Source: Bactericera cockerelli
Taxonomy: Eukaryota > Arthropoda > Insecta > Hemiptera > Triozidae
Length of the DNA: 64,000 bases
Direction: 5' to 3'
Assembly (NCBI GenBank): GCA_024516035.1
Contig: CM044956.1
Span: 53,247,316-53,311,315, forward strand
The position numbers were made by a program, and so were the translations under genes. Shown here piece by piece: positions 45,096 through 57,190 of this stretch; position 1 is the stretch's first letter; each line of letters starts with the position of its first letter. The notes beneath the pieces are model-generated. The model was given only the letters and a program-made list of their open reading frames with translations. It was not told the DNA's origin and ran no database searches.

Positions 45096-46103
45096 ACCGT
45101 AGACACCGGTTATTAGGAGTTCCAATGTTTCCAAATCTACCATGATAATTTCCATTATGATAATTTCAAACTATCCCATGTCATTTTTTTTTATTGTTTA
45201 TGTGATTGTCTTTAGGAGGTTTCGTGCTAGCTAGTATTGGCTCCCATGCTAAGAAACGGGTCTTGACAATTCGGAAATGTGAACAACTTGAAGAAGTGTA
45301 ATGATAATGATTTTCAAGAACAAACGAGATATTTGTATTTGGGAAAAGTTTGCCTGCTGAATAGGACTTGTTAGATATTTAAGTTCTGAGTTTATTCTAA
45401 TCCATTGAAAAAGGACAAGCTGCGATTAGTGAAGAGGACAAGGATAGGTCTGGACCTCATAAAAAACGTATTCTGGGGTCGGGTGGACCAAAGTCAAAGA
45501 ACTTTTCAACGAAAACAGAATTAGAGGGAAATGCAGAAGACACATCTATAATTTAAAATAAATAAACATTAAGAAAAACGTATTTTACGGTGATACAAAA
45601 GTACCATTAGAAGCATTAATGGACATAGGAGACGATACAGAACAGGAATGAAAGAGAAGAGAAAGCGAAAGAGAATACCTAAAATAATTTATCTTTCTCA
45701 TTTCCTGGAGAGCAAGAAGAAGAAGAAGAAGGAAAAATGCTTGCAAATGTCATAATAAATGTTGTATAATTTTTCCTTTTTTTAAATGCCAGGGATGACA
45801 CTAATTGCACAGAGAGGGAGGATTCTAAAGATCTAATTTTTCTGTCATTATATATCATGATGTGCATTTTACAGCAGTCAGACCAACCCTACCCCTCTGT
45901 TTGAATTGAACTTTGACTAATATGATTCCAGCGGACAGATTTGTGGACATAAAAAAAGATATTTTTTTTTTTTGGCAAACTTGGCGTTATTGAAATTAAG
46001 AATATTCATCGGAAATCAACACCGCATCCCGATGGATCAAGGCTCTTACATTAGGTATGATGTATGATCAATGTTAGCTTTAATTTTACTAAATTTAACG
46101 AAC

Positions 46104-46250
46104 CGACCACAGTAGCTTGATCGATAAGGCGGTGGACTTGTAATTTGGAGGCCGGTGGTTCAAGTCCCAAGTTAAGCATAAATTTAGTAAAGCGAGTCTG
46201 AGTAGTTGTGATATCACTACTGTGATCAACAAAAATATGTGAACTTTCAA
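46104..46250 (+). mobile_element. tRNA-derived SINE family A
   Basis: tRNA-like head (TAGCTTGATCGATAAGGCGG A box; GGTGGTTCAAGTCCC B box), then AGTAAAGCGAGTCTGAGTAG, TTGTGATATCACTAC and AAAAATATGTGAA. Confidence 0.82.
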
Positions 46251-47243
46251 CTGCTAAATTTAACTTGAAGTTAAAAATTACTCTTTATTATGTAATGATG
46301 ACCAGGCACATACTCGTAAATTAGGCCCTGCACATTTAATTCAATTCGCAGTTACCTAGAAGTCCTAAAACCATTTTTTTTCTAAAAAGAAGCCACGATT
46401 TTTTTGCTTAATGTGGTGATTAGTAAAAAAAAAAAAAAATGAAAAACAGGAAAAGTATAAAATATAGAGGGAGAAAATAAGTTCAGTCAGGTAGAGAAAA
46501 ATATTTTATGTATTTAGAAAAGGGAAAATGGCTATCATAATTTTTCCAGATATTCACGCTATCCACGCTTTCTGTTTCCAAGGCATTTTGGTCTCGGTTT
46601 TTAAAAAAATCAGGAAAATTCTGTGTTCTTTTAAGGTCAGTGATTAGAGTCAGTGCTTTTTTTTCCATTCTGGCGCTTTAACTCTGCTGAGGCAGGTCGT
46701 TCGCGCCGAAATAGTTCTTTTAGTTAAGAGATAATGTGCTCTATGGGAGTATTGCGTAATAATGTATATTTATTTTAGTTGTTTTTTTTTACAATTTTTG
46801 TGGCTCTTTCCCTAAGACTTCTAAGGAGTATGAATTGGTACTTCTAAGCGTGCTTTCAAATCAGATTAAATTACTACCAGCCGTTTACGCGCAGTTTATT
46901 CATTGAAACAAAAGTCAACTATGGTACGTCGTTTTATTTGATACGTCCAGGTGCCTATCATATGGGCTTCAGATAAATTTTCAAAAATTGGAATCCAGTT
47001 TAGGGCGACATTTATTAAGTTCTCTCTTATATCCAGTATCTTTTGGTCGTGGTGAAAACGAGAACAATGCTTGTTGCATAGTTACCGGGCGTATTTGATG
47101 TATTAGTTCGGAGCATTATCTTCTGGAGATGTAGACCATCTCTGAACAACGTATCTTATTTATATCTCAAGGAAGTTAGCCATGAGTTCTAAGAGTTTTT
47201 TTTATTATTTTATCATGTGCTAAATTTCTAATATGATTGGCAC

Positions 47244-47380
47244 GTCCCACTGGCTCAGTGGTCAAGTCATCCTCCCAATTGAGCTTTTGACTAAATGTTA
47301 AATTACGTCTTAGGCCTACTCCTGATGTAATTGGACTTACTAGTTCTAGTCGGTCAGTTTGAAACAGGCGATATTATTTT
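47244..47380 (+). mobile_element. tRNA-derived SINE family C with internal deletion
   Basis: GTCCCACTGGCTCAGTGGTC runs directly into AGTCATCCTCCCAATTGAGC, so the B box half of the head is missing. Confidence 0.68.
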
Positions 47381-47995
47381 ATTATATTTGGTGAAAAATC
47401 AGTAGGTACTTGGCTGAAGAAGGGTTGATTACCCTTCTTCAGTGGAGGTCTTTGGAGTGTGAAGTTCTTAAAATAGGAAATGAAGAACATTCAACTATAA
47501 AAATTAAAATTCCATCATTATATTTGGTTTTTATTTCATTTGATGTGATGAAGTGTTAAATCGTTAAGGTATGTAACTTTGCCCAACCAAATGGTAAAGA
47601 TCTTAAGCCACATTCCTCATCTTTTTATTCGTTTTGATATAAAGTACTGACGAAAAACAGATGAGTTTTGTACTAAAGGAATTATTCTCTTCGAGTGTTT
47701 TGGTAAATAAATATTTGCTTTTATGATTCTTCTTATTTTTCTAAACATCCAGGAATTTTAAAATAATTAAAAAAGATGGTTGTTGGATTTTCCATTTTAT
47801 TGATTTAGTCTTATGAGTATGCATCATACCAGTTCAGCTGGATTCCACAAGTAACTTGCATTTTCAAGTAACAGATTCCCTATGTACTATTGTACATACC
47901 TACGTACTATAGCCTAATCGTGAATTTTTTCGTAGATTGCCAGTAAAAGTAGAATACCAATAAGTTATAAATTTCCAATACCAATAAGTTGTCAT

Positions 47996-48125
47996 GCAAT
48001 TAGCTTGATCGATAAGGCAGCGGACTTGTAACCTGGAAGTCGGTGGTTCAAGTCCCGCTTTCAGTGTAGACTTGGTAAAGCGAGTTTGATTAGTTGTGAT
48101 ATCACAAAACAGATTGCTACAAATA
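47996..48125 (+). mobile_element. tRNA-derived SINE family A
   Basis: TAGCTTGATCGATAAGGCAG, GGTGGTTCAAGTCCCGC, GGTAAAGCGAGTTTGATTAG, TTGTGATATCAC. Confidence 0.82.
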
Positions 48126-49911
48126 ATTTATTATTATATTTTTTCGCAAACATTTTGCCTTTTACAAAAAATAATATGATAACTTAACTTAAACTTAAAA
48201 GTTGCCATGCAAGTCGCAAAATACTGGGAGTACAAAGTTTGATTATTGGTGACCGGACGCGGCAACCAAGTAAAGGAATCATATTCATAGATGCAACATT
48301 CAGGCGGCATAGATACAACATTCATAGATACAATATGTATGCGGCAATTGCGGCATACAACAATTGTTGCCTGAAGCCGGTCTTCTGGAGCATAATTAAT
48401 ACAGTATGCCTATAATGCATATTTAGATAATTTAAAAGTTTTAATTCATCAAACTGTAATAGGCAATATTATTATATGAGTAACATTATGCAACAAATAA
48501 GTTACGAATCGCGCATTTATATCAGTAACATTATGCAACGGTACGAATCGCACATGCAAAATTCCAATCAATATATTTTTTTATAGCCCTTTTAATAAGC
48601 TCAATAATGATTTTATCAGTGCACATTTACTTGGAATTCAAGGTAATCAAGTCTAAATAAAATAATTGTCAAAGAAATGATTCTATCATAAGTGAATGAT
48701 TTATTGCCCAACAAAACATAGTCAAATACCTGGCATAACAAACGCACGGGAACAATTACGAATCGCGCCATTGTAGTGTTAATTAAAGTTATGAACTTTA
48801 GAGTCGTGTTTTCATTTCTTGGAACTACACTATACTTTAATTTGCCAAAGGAAAATGTAGCTCTCTTCATAAGTTGACATTGAAGATTGGACTTTGGAGA
48901 TAACTATTAATACTATTTCATTGTTTATTATTATTTTCTTATTTTTCTAGTCATATTCTTTAAATTTTTGTACTTTCACCATTAACAGTTTGTAATTATG
49001 CTTTATTTTGTTCTTTGTATGTTTAGATATTAGAAGTTTTCCCGTAAATACAAGTACCATTGTGGTACAATTATTTATTTAATAATATTACCAATTATCT
49101 ACTTATTGAATCCTTAGAACAAGGGAACTAATGTATAAACAATAAGTTTTAAGTGTTTTTTTGTTTTAGATGTTTTTAGAAATGATACACCAATTGCTCT
49201 AATGCAATATCGTGTTTAAAAAGTACCTTTTTAAAAAACTATCTTATTAAAACAAATTTTATTAATTAACTTCATCCAGGTATAGCCTCCCTCGTCAGTA
49301 CATATCATCTATTAAAAGTGTACAAAAAAATCACTCTTTCTTTACATCACTATTTCTATCTTCCGTGAACAAGAGTATAGTTCTCCCAAGTTATGAACCT
49401 TTATATTCCTGTAAATTGTACATAACATTTTGAACTCTTGTAGATATGTACGTTAATAATATTTACATAAGGCACCATTGTGTGCTCAAGGGTCAGCTTG
49501 TTCTTTAATATGAACATTTCCAAGATTTAATAGAATGTCATGTTCCTTGTAGGTTTCTCTTTGATTTATGAAAGGTGGTCACGAGATCGATCAATCATAC
49601 CAAGAGTCTAACATGGTATGTTTTTACATGTTGCATGGTCACTGCAATCATAGGTATGTCAAAGGTGCAAACTGGCAATTTACCCAATGTCAATCGATTC
49701 GCAGTCAATTTTTTCGTAATTGGTTTTCCTGAAATTCGTTGGAAGTTGGTAAATATGTACCTAGAAGAAAGTAGTACTTACATATTTTTTTTTTTTTTTA
49801 GCATTTATTATAGTGTAATCCATTCAAATAAGAAATAATACAGGCAGCTAAGATTTTTTTTACTTCCGAGAAATTATTAATAATAAAAATCGGAAGTATT
49901 TTTTCCTTTTT

Positions 49912-49995
49912 TTCGCTTAGGCACTTTAACCAATTACTAATAATACGAGTATGGTTGTTGGTGTCGATCCTCTCAAGGTTTACATGAGTTGGAGA
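49912..49995 (-). repeat. Dispersed repeat, inverted copy of 53695-53790
   Basis: GGCACTTTAACCAATTACTA and GATCCTCTCAAGGTTTACAT are the complement of the plus copy, with a small insertion (AATACGAG). Confidence 0.6.
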
Positions 49996-50117
49996 TTATT
50001 TCGTGTGATAATGCAAGGAAATCATATTGGAACAAGTTTAAGAGGACGGCAGGTGAGTAAAGTGAATAGGTCATAACATCAAACGCTGGTCAAGTCTTAC
50101 ATTGCCAGACATTTTCA

Positions 50118-50366
50118 GCCAGCGTCGATCGATGACACGTTGAATACACCAGTTCTTGTTCTGCCAATGAAGTTAAGCAACGTCCAAAGAGGGTAGGACT
50201 TGGATGGGTGACCATTTAAATAGGAACCCTAGTGATGCAGGTTATTTTCGGTCCTACTCAGGCTGGGCTAGGTTAATTTGAGTAGCTGGTTATTGAGTTT
50301 TCAGGGAAAGGAGGGTTAAACCTCCGTCGTGATATGAACAGTTGAAAGCTATACGTTAAGCCGGTT
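50118..50366 (+). mobile_element. 5S rRNA-derived SINE
   Basis: The head has GAAGTTAAGCAACGTCC, GGGTAGGACTTGG and ATGGGTGACC, matching the 5S rRNA control region, followed by the GGCTGGGCTAGGTTAATTTG core and a degraded tail (ATACGTTAAGCC). The 5S head is well kept. Confidence 0.88.
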
Positions 50367-51439
50367 AAACATCCCACTATTGGATTCGTAATAAACATCC
50401 CACTATTGGATTCAAACTAAACCAAATTCCTAATCGTTTCCAAATTTGATTTTTTATTATGAACAATGTAATATTTATAGATATACATTATACTAATTTA
50501 TATAGGTATAGCTTTCTGCGAAATTCAAATTATTATAAAATAATATATTAGATGTACCCTATTACCTACTAATGACAATAATTTTCTTGGTATGAATAAT
50601 TAAAAATCTCGTTTGAACAATGCAAGATCATCAGATATATAGTGTCTACCCTACCTTAAACATGAGTTTTCAGTGTATCAGCTATTACTGTATCATTAGA
50701 TAATTTGTAAAATTAAATAACCTCAAGTTGTAGGACCAGATTTAACGGGTGGCTCAAAATATTCTGATTTGCGAATTACAATATGAGCTTGGGTGTTCTT
50801 TTTTATATAAATATTAAGTTTCTTCTATCTATGTACCAATGTACCTATTACAGATTTCAAAAACAAGAACAGTAGCTATTAATTATTTCTTTATTTTAAT
50901 GCGGACGCCAATTATTATTAGTATAAATTTATGGTTTTGAATTTATTTACAAAATTGAGTACCAATGTCGGTCAAATCATTGACCAAATTTTCGCCGGTC
51001 TGAGCAACACACAAGGTTTTCGTGACCCATCCTGTATAAATGAATGTACCAACTTAATCATTTCTTACAAGACTCCTAATGGAATGATTTCATGCCTTGG
51101 TAGGTAAGTTTTGGCTCTCGGTACACGCCCCTTCTCAATATTGAAAATTAGTTCTTCTTTATTTTCGTGTTTAGTAAGCTAAATCGAAAATGATCATCAT
51201 CCTTGTACAAGTTGCAAGCTTGATAATGGTCGGACCGTAGTTTTCATTAAAATCCTATCTTTACCACCGAATTCCGAAATTCGAAACGCCTCCTTATGTT
51301 TATCTAGTAATTAAATTTTACTATGTTCCCGCATCTGAAATTCATTTGGAAACGAAGAATCCATGTATCCGCGGTTTCTTCATTGATTGCCGCTGAATTT
51401 AAATACAAGACTGAATTTGAGAAAAAAAGTGGATTACGT

Positions 51440-51735
51440 CTATTTCCGTACCCAGGCTGGGTGAGGTTAATGTGGGTAAATGGTACGATTCCTAACGAAT
51501 AGAGGGTACAACCTCCGTCCTAATCAAGATGTTAGATCAAATAGAACCGTTGGCGTTTGGAAGGGCATCTCGGCGTAAAAATATGCCACAACCAAACACC
51601 TCAACCATTTTTTTGGCTTTCCTATTGGGGCAGGGTTCTCATTACTGAGCTCTTCCACCCAACCTAAAACCATGAGGTTGAACAATACCAACCTCAAGTT
51701 GGTTTGGAAAAAACAACGTAAAAGAAGAAGGAGAT
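51440..51735 (+). mobile_element. tRNA-derived SINE family D, 5'-truncated
   Basis: Starts at CCAGGCTGGGTGAGGTTAAT and keeps the 3' body (GTTGGCGTTTGGAAGGGCAT...). A short foreign segment (about 51610-51660) carries GGGGCAGGGTTCTCATTACT and GAGCTCTTCCACCCAAC, also seen near 55548-55585. Confidence 0.75.
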
Positions 51736-52244
51736 TACATAATCTTTTTTTAATGATAATTATTTACGGAGGAGACTTAACAATCAGAGTCCTTGCTCCT
51801 TTACATAGTCTATTTCAATGATTCTATCCGTGCAGTTTTAAACAGGTGAATGAGGTTCAAGTGCTAACTCTTTACCTTCCACTAAAGAGTATTATTATTA
51901 TTATTATAAAACCTCGGGATGAAGAACTATACTTCTTAGCCCAGCAGACTCTTAAGATAAACACCTTGCATACGTGTAAGCAGTGCTATTTATTTGTGCA
52001 TTACCTCGCGTCTACAATAGAAAGAGCTTTCGATAATATAAGCTACGACGCACACTATCTTATGTTCCTGTAGCTACGTTGTTCTGAATGGTTCATGATG
52101 ATTTTGTTTTCAGTTAAATCTGATAGTGGACCTTTCCTTCTTAACTACATAGGAACTACGTATGTTCAAAATAATGAAGCTGAATGTGGCTCAAACATGT
52201 GTAAATCCGTTGTTTCAAATCCCCGTTAGTGCATGTATTTTACT

Positions 52245-52360
52245 AATTAATTTGAGTTTGTGACCACATACCTAATAATAAGACTGATGGTTGGGTGATA
52301 GAAAATGTTTTGAGCATTTACCTCGCCAGGTATTTACCTTCCACTAAAGAGTGTTATTAT
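52245..52360 (+). mobile_element. tRNA-derived SINE family B, body fragment
   Basis: AATTTGAGTTTGTGACCACA, GTTTTGAGCATTTACCTCGC, tail TTATTATTAAT. A tail piece also lies at 51868-51905. Confidence 0.72.
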
Positions 52361-52375
52361 TAATATCCAAATAAA

Positions 52376-52556
52376 ATTTTACATGAACAGGACTATTAAA
52401 GTCCCATTATTCCAGTAGTAAGCCCAAGACACATTATTATATGTGGTAGAAATCCCAAATGGGAGGATAACTTGTCATGTCCCGGCTGAGTTTCGAACCC
52501 GCATCTGGAATCTCTGGACTCACAGAGCGCCGCCTTTACCACTGAGCTACCGGGAC
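52376..52556 (-). mobile_element. tRNA-derived SINE family C, full length
   Basis: The minus-strand head GTCCCGG...CCGGGAC gives a perfect 7-bp acceptor-like stem, with TAGCTCAGTGGTAAAGGC (A box) and GGGTTCGAAAC (B box). The body CATGACAAGTTATCCTCCCA and a tail with GGGCTTACTACTGGAATAAT follow. Confidence 0.87.
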
Positions 52557-53649
52557 AGACTATAGTTGAAACATAAGCAAAACAAGGTGTCTTTCATATA
52601 AGTACCTTTGACTTCCTTGTTCTTCACAAAGGAAAGCAAAAGAGCTCGTTGTAAGCTCATTTTTATCCACCATCAGAAATGGCCTCCACGTGCAATTCAC
52701 ATGCTTGTATGCAATTTCAAATTGCCAGGCCAGGTTATTAGGGCTCCTAAAAACCGTATCCTCATTAAATGTTCATATTTCCGACGCTCTGGCAAAGCAT
52801 TCATGCGGTTTCCGTGCTCTTTTGTGAGTTATCTGCGTTCTCGAGATATTCGATTTCAAAAGGCCTAGATTTCCATGAAAATGTGAGTGTGGCCACAAAG
52901 AGATGGATGCCTTTTATCTCGTTTTTCTGCATGCAATCCTCCGCTCTCTCATATTTTATTTTCCTGTCCATTATGTGGTGTTTGTGTATATTTATAAATG
53001 ATATATAATAAACTTTTGTATATTTATAAATAGTATATAATAAACTATCATCCTCATTTTATTTTTCTCCGCACTAGAGTTCTAGTTGTATGCATAGCTC
53101 TAAATATGTTAATCTGTATAGCTTATCTATGTTTGAATACACAAATTATATTAAGAATCTTCTCTGAGATTTATTTAATGAAATAACACTTTATTTCGTC
53201 CAAAATGTAGTTAATAGCTGATTTAATCTGAAAAGATCGTCTGCTGGGACTGAAAGGCTGGTTGAATTTTTAATGATGATTTTATAAATCCTCTCTTGAT
53301 ATGTTCACGAGATTTTGATTTGAACTTTACAGACTTCGAAGTTTGTGTAAGAAATTAATAGCGGTATGTTAAAAAAGTATATAATATTATACGCAAGTAT
53401 ATTTGATAATATTATGTGTAGGATTCATAAATATATACCAACTCAGTTGTAGTTTTTTTTGGCTACATTTCGATAATGCAGTGCAATAAACGCTTTGTAT
53501 AAAATTAAACATGATTTCAAGTTCTACAACCTCACCTAAACTTTTCCTATAGAAAGAAAATGAAAAAATGTATGTACTTAGATGTACTCCTACTCAAGTA
53601 TTGATAGACAGTAAAAAAATAAAATCATATGACCCAAAACCATCTTTAA

Positions 53650-53810
53650 TGAACTGTACCAGTGAAGTGGACGCACTGATGTCCTTTCTAAGAAGTTCCA
53701 ATCTCCTTCACCTCATGTAGACCTTGAGAGGATCGGCACGAACAACCATATTAGTAATTGGTTAAAGTGCCTAGCCGGAAAAATAATAATAAATAAACCT
53801 TTATTTGTAA
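53650..53810 (+). repeat. Dispersed repeat (possible LINE 3' end), plus copy
   Basis: CACCTCATGTAGACCTTGAG, GGATCGGCACGAACAACCAT, GGTTAAAGTGCCTAGCCG then AATAATAATAAATAAACC. The reverse complement is found at 49912-49990. Confidence 0.6.
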
Positions 53811-55625
53811 CAGTAATTATACACACATCAAAATGAAAAACATACATCAGAACGATTGACTCCAATTCAGCTTATTTGCTGAGGTGAGACTCCTAGATAT
53901 GCTTTGATAGATGTGCTATGCATTTGCAACCTTCAAATATGTGGGCAGCTTCGTTTGAAAATAAAACTTTATCATTCTACTAGACAAAAACTGCAAAAAA
54001 CCACATTCGCAGTAATTTTACAAGATTGCAGAAGTACAGAATTAGCACAGGAGGAGCGGAGTCAGCTTATTCCCCAGGTAGCTATACAACTCCAGCGAGA
54101 AGGATATAAAGCTGTTGAGATTCCTTCATGAGGAAAGCATGAAGCTTGCCATTACTCAGGGCAAATCTCCGACTGTTCCGACTGTGAATTTGAAGATTTT
54201 TTACTACGGTTTTAAATCTGCATATCTGCCTGCATCTGAAGAGATGAAGACGAAGGAGAAACATAAATTTCTACGCTATCACGTCTATACTCCATCTTAT
54301 CATGTTAACAACATCTTTCATATTACTGTTGTCTATGATAGCATGTATATATTTTTTTTCAGAGGTGCATGCTTCGTATGTTTACTGAAGTTTAGCCCGT
54401 TGAGTGGAGCTAGGTTTAACCTAAATTCGGATTCATTATGGATTCTCACGCTACGATTTCTATATGATGCAGCTGATCTGAGGCGAAGTTCCAGATTAGC
54501 ATGTAAATGGTTCGTTAGCGGAAGATGCGAGTTTTACAGTACAACATCAGAGATACTTGGGCCCGCCAAAAAATACTGCTGATACTGCTTGCTTATGAAA
54601 ACTAAGTTCTCTTTAGTATGATTGGCAAAAGATAGCACTCCTTTTACTTGTCTATTTAGTTTAAATTTCCGTGTTTATACTTGATTTTCGATTTTTTACC
54701 TCACTACATAATGAATTTGCGTTTATTGGAGAAGGAAAGTAGAGAATATTATATAATTATATCTTTAAAAAATATAATTAAACATTGTACCTTACACATA
54801 TTGTTAAACAATTATGGCCTCCAAGGTACGAGTACCTAAATAAAGGTGTTTATCAAACACAATTAATAGTGTTGTTTAGTGTTATCTCTGTAATAAAAGA
54901 CAGAACTGAGAACTGTAGGAGGCCGAAGTACATTTTTATAATTTAGATGAGTCCAAAAAGTATCTATTTATATGTATAATTATTTTCCGTTCTTATTTAT
55001 TATAGTTATCAAATATGTGTAAGTCTAACACAAGTGAATGATAGAGGATGTGCAAAGAACTCTTCTTACGAATGTGTATGCAATACGAATACCTCTTCTT
55101 CCGAGTACAATAGATCCACTATAGTTGCTATGAACACGCTGAGGGAGTTCAGTGGACGTTTTTTCCTTAGAGTTAATTTAGTAAATTTAATAAGACCAAG
55201 GAGAAAATTAGAAAACTGCCTGTAATAAAATTCGAACTTCATGTTATGCAAGCCTTAGAGTTTAGAGGATGCGCCAAAATAACTGTTTTGTAAATCAGAC
55301 TTACTACGGGTTACAATTTTTTTTGTTTGTTGATTTTTACGATGGTATCGTAATCACCTATGATATGATATCTGAGGCTCTATTTTTTTATTTATATATA
55401 ATATACCTACTATTCGTTATTTTACATAAATTGTATTGTTTTTATTAGATATATATTTTTGTTCGATCTCCTCAAGTCATTCAGTACACAGGACCCACTA
55501 AAAAACCAAAGAAAGAACGCTTGGAGTATTTTTTTTTGGGCTTTAACGGCAGGATTCTTACACTGTGAGCTCTTCCACCCAACAGATGAAAGTGTAATTT
55601 AAAGTTTAATAGACTGCAGACTCAC

Positions 55626-55731
55626 CTGGTAGAAGACTCCTGGCAATAATTTTCCTGTGCTGGGGTAAGGAACTAACAACGCTGACTAGGAAACAGGCTA
55701 TGGCTAAACAATTGGAGATTCTAGGAAACAT
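55626..55731 (-). CDS. Ig-superfamily adhesion protein, coding exon 1 (signal peptide)
   Basis: First coding exon of the klingon/lachesin/CG7166-like gene. The ATG at 55731-55729 has A at -3 and opens 35 codons plus one base. Residues 1-21 look like a secretory signal: a short polar start (MFPRIS) and a hydrophobic core (CLAIACFLVSVV), with likely cleavage after the Ser-Ser at 20-21. A short basic linker follows. The exon ends CCA G, followed by a consensus GTGAGT donor (phase 1), which fits the phase-1 start of the exon at 42697 and completes a Gly codon. Seen: ORF, signal-like N-terminus, donor and matching phase. Inferred: linkage across a 12.9-kb intron. This start was chosen because it is the ATG that gives a signal peptide. 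A TGCTAAC branch-like site and CTCAG acceptor lie just upstream, so the exon probably begins at 55737 with 6 nt of 5' UTR. Confidence 0.8.
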
Positions 55732-56305
55732 GATTGACTGAGGATTATTTAAGAAGTTAGCACTTAAAAAAAATAGGAATTATTAAAAATCAATGCTGAT
55801 TTCTATGTTTGTTCCAGAGGATTGTCAACAAATTTTCTTCAGGTATCTCAGTTAGTAATAACTTTTATCACTCATTAAATTCATTTTTTAAACATTCAAT
55901 TAAAACTTCCATTTAAACCGAGTTAAAAAAAATTTTGTTAATAATTTATGTTTTCTTCACTAAATTTTTATTAATTATGTATTTATTATTTGTAATTGTA
56001 GACACACTGGTTCATGACATTTTAAATTTTAATGTGCAGGAAGAATATAATTTGAGTGCGTTATTATTTAGGTAAACAATATTTTTGTTTTATTTAAAAT
56101 TCTGTATTAGTATTCAAGATCGGCTTATTTAAACTAATGAGATATCACTAATAAGAGATGAGATTTCACTAAAAATTCACAAATCTTTGATATTAATAAT
56201 TAAAACATTCAAACCGATGTATGTTATAAACACAAAATTATTAAAATTAAATAAATAAATCGAAATAAAATCGTGCACAATACGATAAATTTTGTTAGAA
56301 CTCAC

Positions 56306-56367
56306 GCCGCAAAAAACTTATGTACGCCTCGGCGAGCTATAGCTTCATCAACGCAAGAACACTAACT
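56306..56367 (-). other. Candidate non-coding first exon of the Ig-superfamily gene
   Basis: About 570 bp upstream of the coding exon, the minus strand shows a GC-richer patch (GCGTTGATGAAGC to TTTTGCGGC) followed at once by a perfect GTGAGT donor (GT at 56305-56304). Upstream of it is an arthropod initiator-like TCAGTT with its A at 56367. The matching acceptor would be the CTCAG at 55738, which has a TGCTAAC branch-like site about 20 nt upstream. This is inference from splice and initiator signals only; no conservation or transcript evidence is available. Confidence 0.3.
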
Positions 56368-56372
56368 GAAGA
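56362..56372 (-). promoter_or_regulatory. Possible initiator (TCAGTT) core promoter
   Basis: TCAGTT on the minus strand (plus 56364-56369) matches the arthropod initiator consensus TCAGT and lies just 5' of the candidate untranslated exon. No TATA box is visible upstream. The +28 to +33 bases do not match the downstream promoter element well, so this is a weak call that rests on position. Confidence 0.22.
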
Positions 56373-56867
56373 AGTTACAGAACAGAACAGGAACACAGGA
56401 TAGAGAAAGTGCATCACGATCAGTATGGCTTGAAATGTTATCCCTAATCAGTGCCAACCAACCAATGAGATTGAAATATGAGGTTTCCCTGTGTGTCTTC
56501 TTTGAGACCCTTAATTTGTTCATTAGAAGCTATGCAGTTTCCTTTAGCAAAAAGGATGTTGCCCTGAACTTGAGCTTTGTTAAATAACAATACTGATTAA
56601 TCCGATTTATCAATTAAAAACTCTTAAATTTATTAAAATTTATTTGAAATCCGTGACTTCTTCTTTTTTCACGATCCCTATTCCCTAAACTACTAGGGAA
56701 GTTATTTCCCTAAAGTACCTACTTGGGATTTAATATTTTTTCTCAACTAATACGTGTGCTTTGAAAGAAAGTTATTTTTTTTAAGTTTTTGTGCTGTGTA
56801 AATCATTTCTTGTTGTATGTGTACTATTGTGTACCCATGTTCCATACGTGTACTATTGTGTATGTGT

Positions 56868-56902
56868 ACCCATGTTCCACTCGTGTAGAGTGGAACATGG
56901 GT
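56868..56902. repeat. 15-bp perfect hairpin
   Basis: ACCCATGTTCCACTC and GAGTGGAACATGGGT around a GTGTA loop, preceded by two copies of GTGTACCCATGTTCCA-like sequence. Confidence 0.93.
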
Positions 56903-56924
56903 TTAATATCATATTCGTGTAATT

Positions 56925-57190
56925 TGTCACTGATTTTATAAGCTTTTTTGTGTAGTGTGTCACTGATTTCATGAGCTTTTTGTGTAGTGTGTCACTGATT
57001 TTATAAGCTATTTGTGTAGTGTGTCACTGATTTCATAAGCTTTTTTGTGTAGTGTGTCACTGATTTTATAAGCTTTTTTGTGTAGTGTGTCACTGATTTC
57101 ATGAGCTTTTTTGTGTAGTATGTCACTGATTTTATAAGCTTTTTTGTGTAGTGTGTCACTGATTTTACAAGCTTTTTCACGTAGTTTTTC
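56925..57190. repeat. ~8 x 33-bp minisatellite
   Basis: GTGTAGTGTGTCACTGATTT + TATAAGCTTTTTT, about eight copies with single-base changes. Because the period is a multiple of three, it creates a minus-strand frame with an 11-residue Lys-rich repeat (KKLIKSVTHYT). This frame is not taken as a gene. Confidence 0.93.

Larger units (their letters stand above)
42698..55625 (-). other. Intron 1 of the Ig-superfamily gene (12.9 kb)
   Basis: Non-coding between coding exons 1 and 2. It contains SINE copies near 43.7, 44.9, 46.1, 47.2, 48.0, 50.1, 51.4, 52.2 and 52.4 kb, and an inverted pair of a dispersed repeat (49912-49990 and 53695-53790). The stretches 42720-43650, 45100-46080, 48360-49900, 50370-51430 and 53800-55560 show only AT-rich unique-looking DNA with short frames that have no recognisable domain. 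Confidence 0.8.

Noticed and set aside
54115..54582. 155-residue frame starting MRFLHEESMKLAITQGKSP
   Set aside because: No recognisable domain, AT-biased codons in the second half and no splice signals; left uncalled though homology search could change this.
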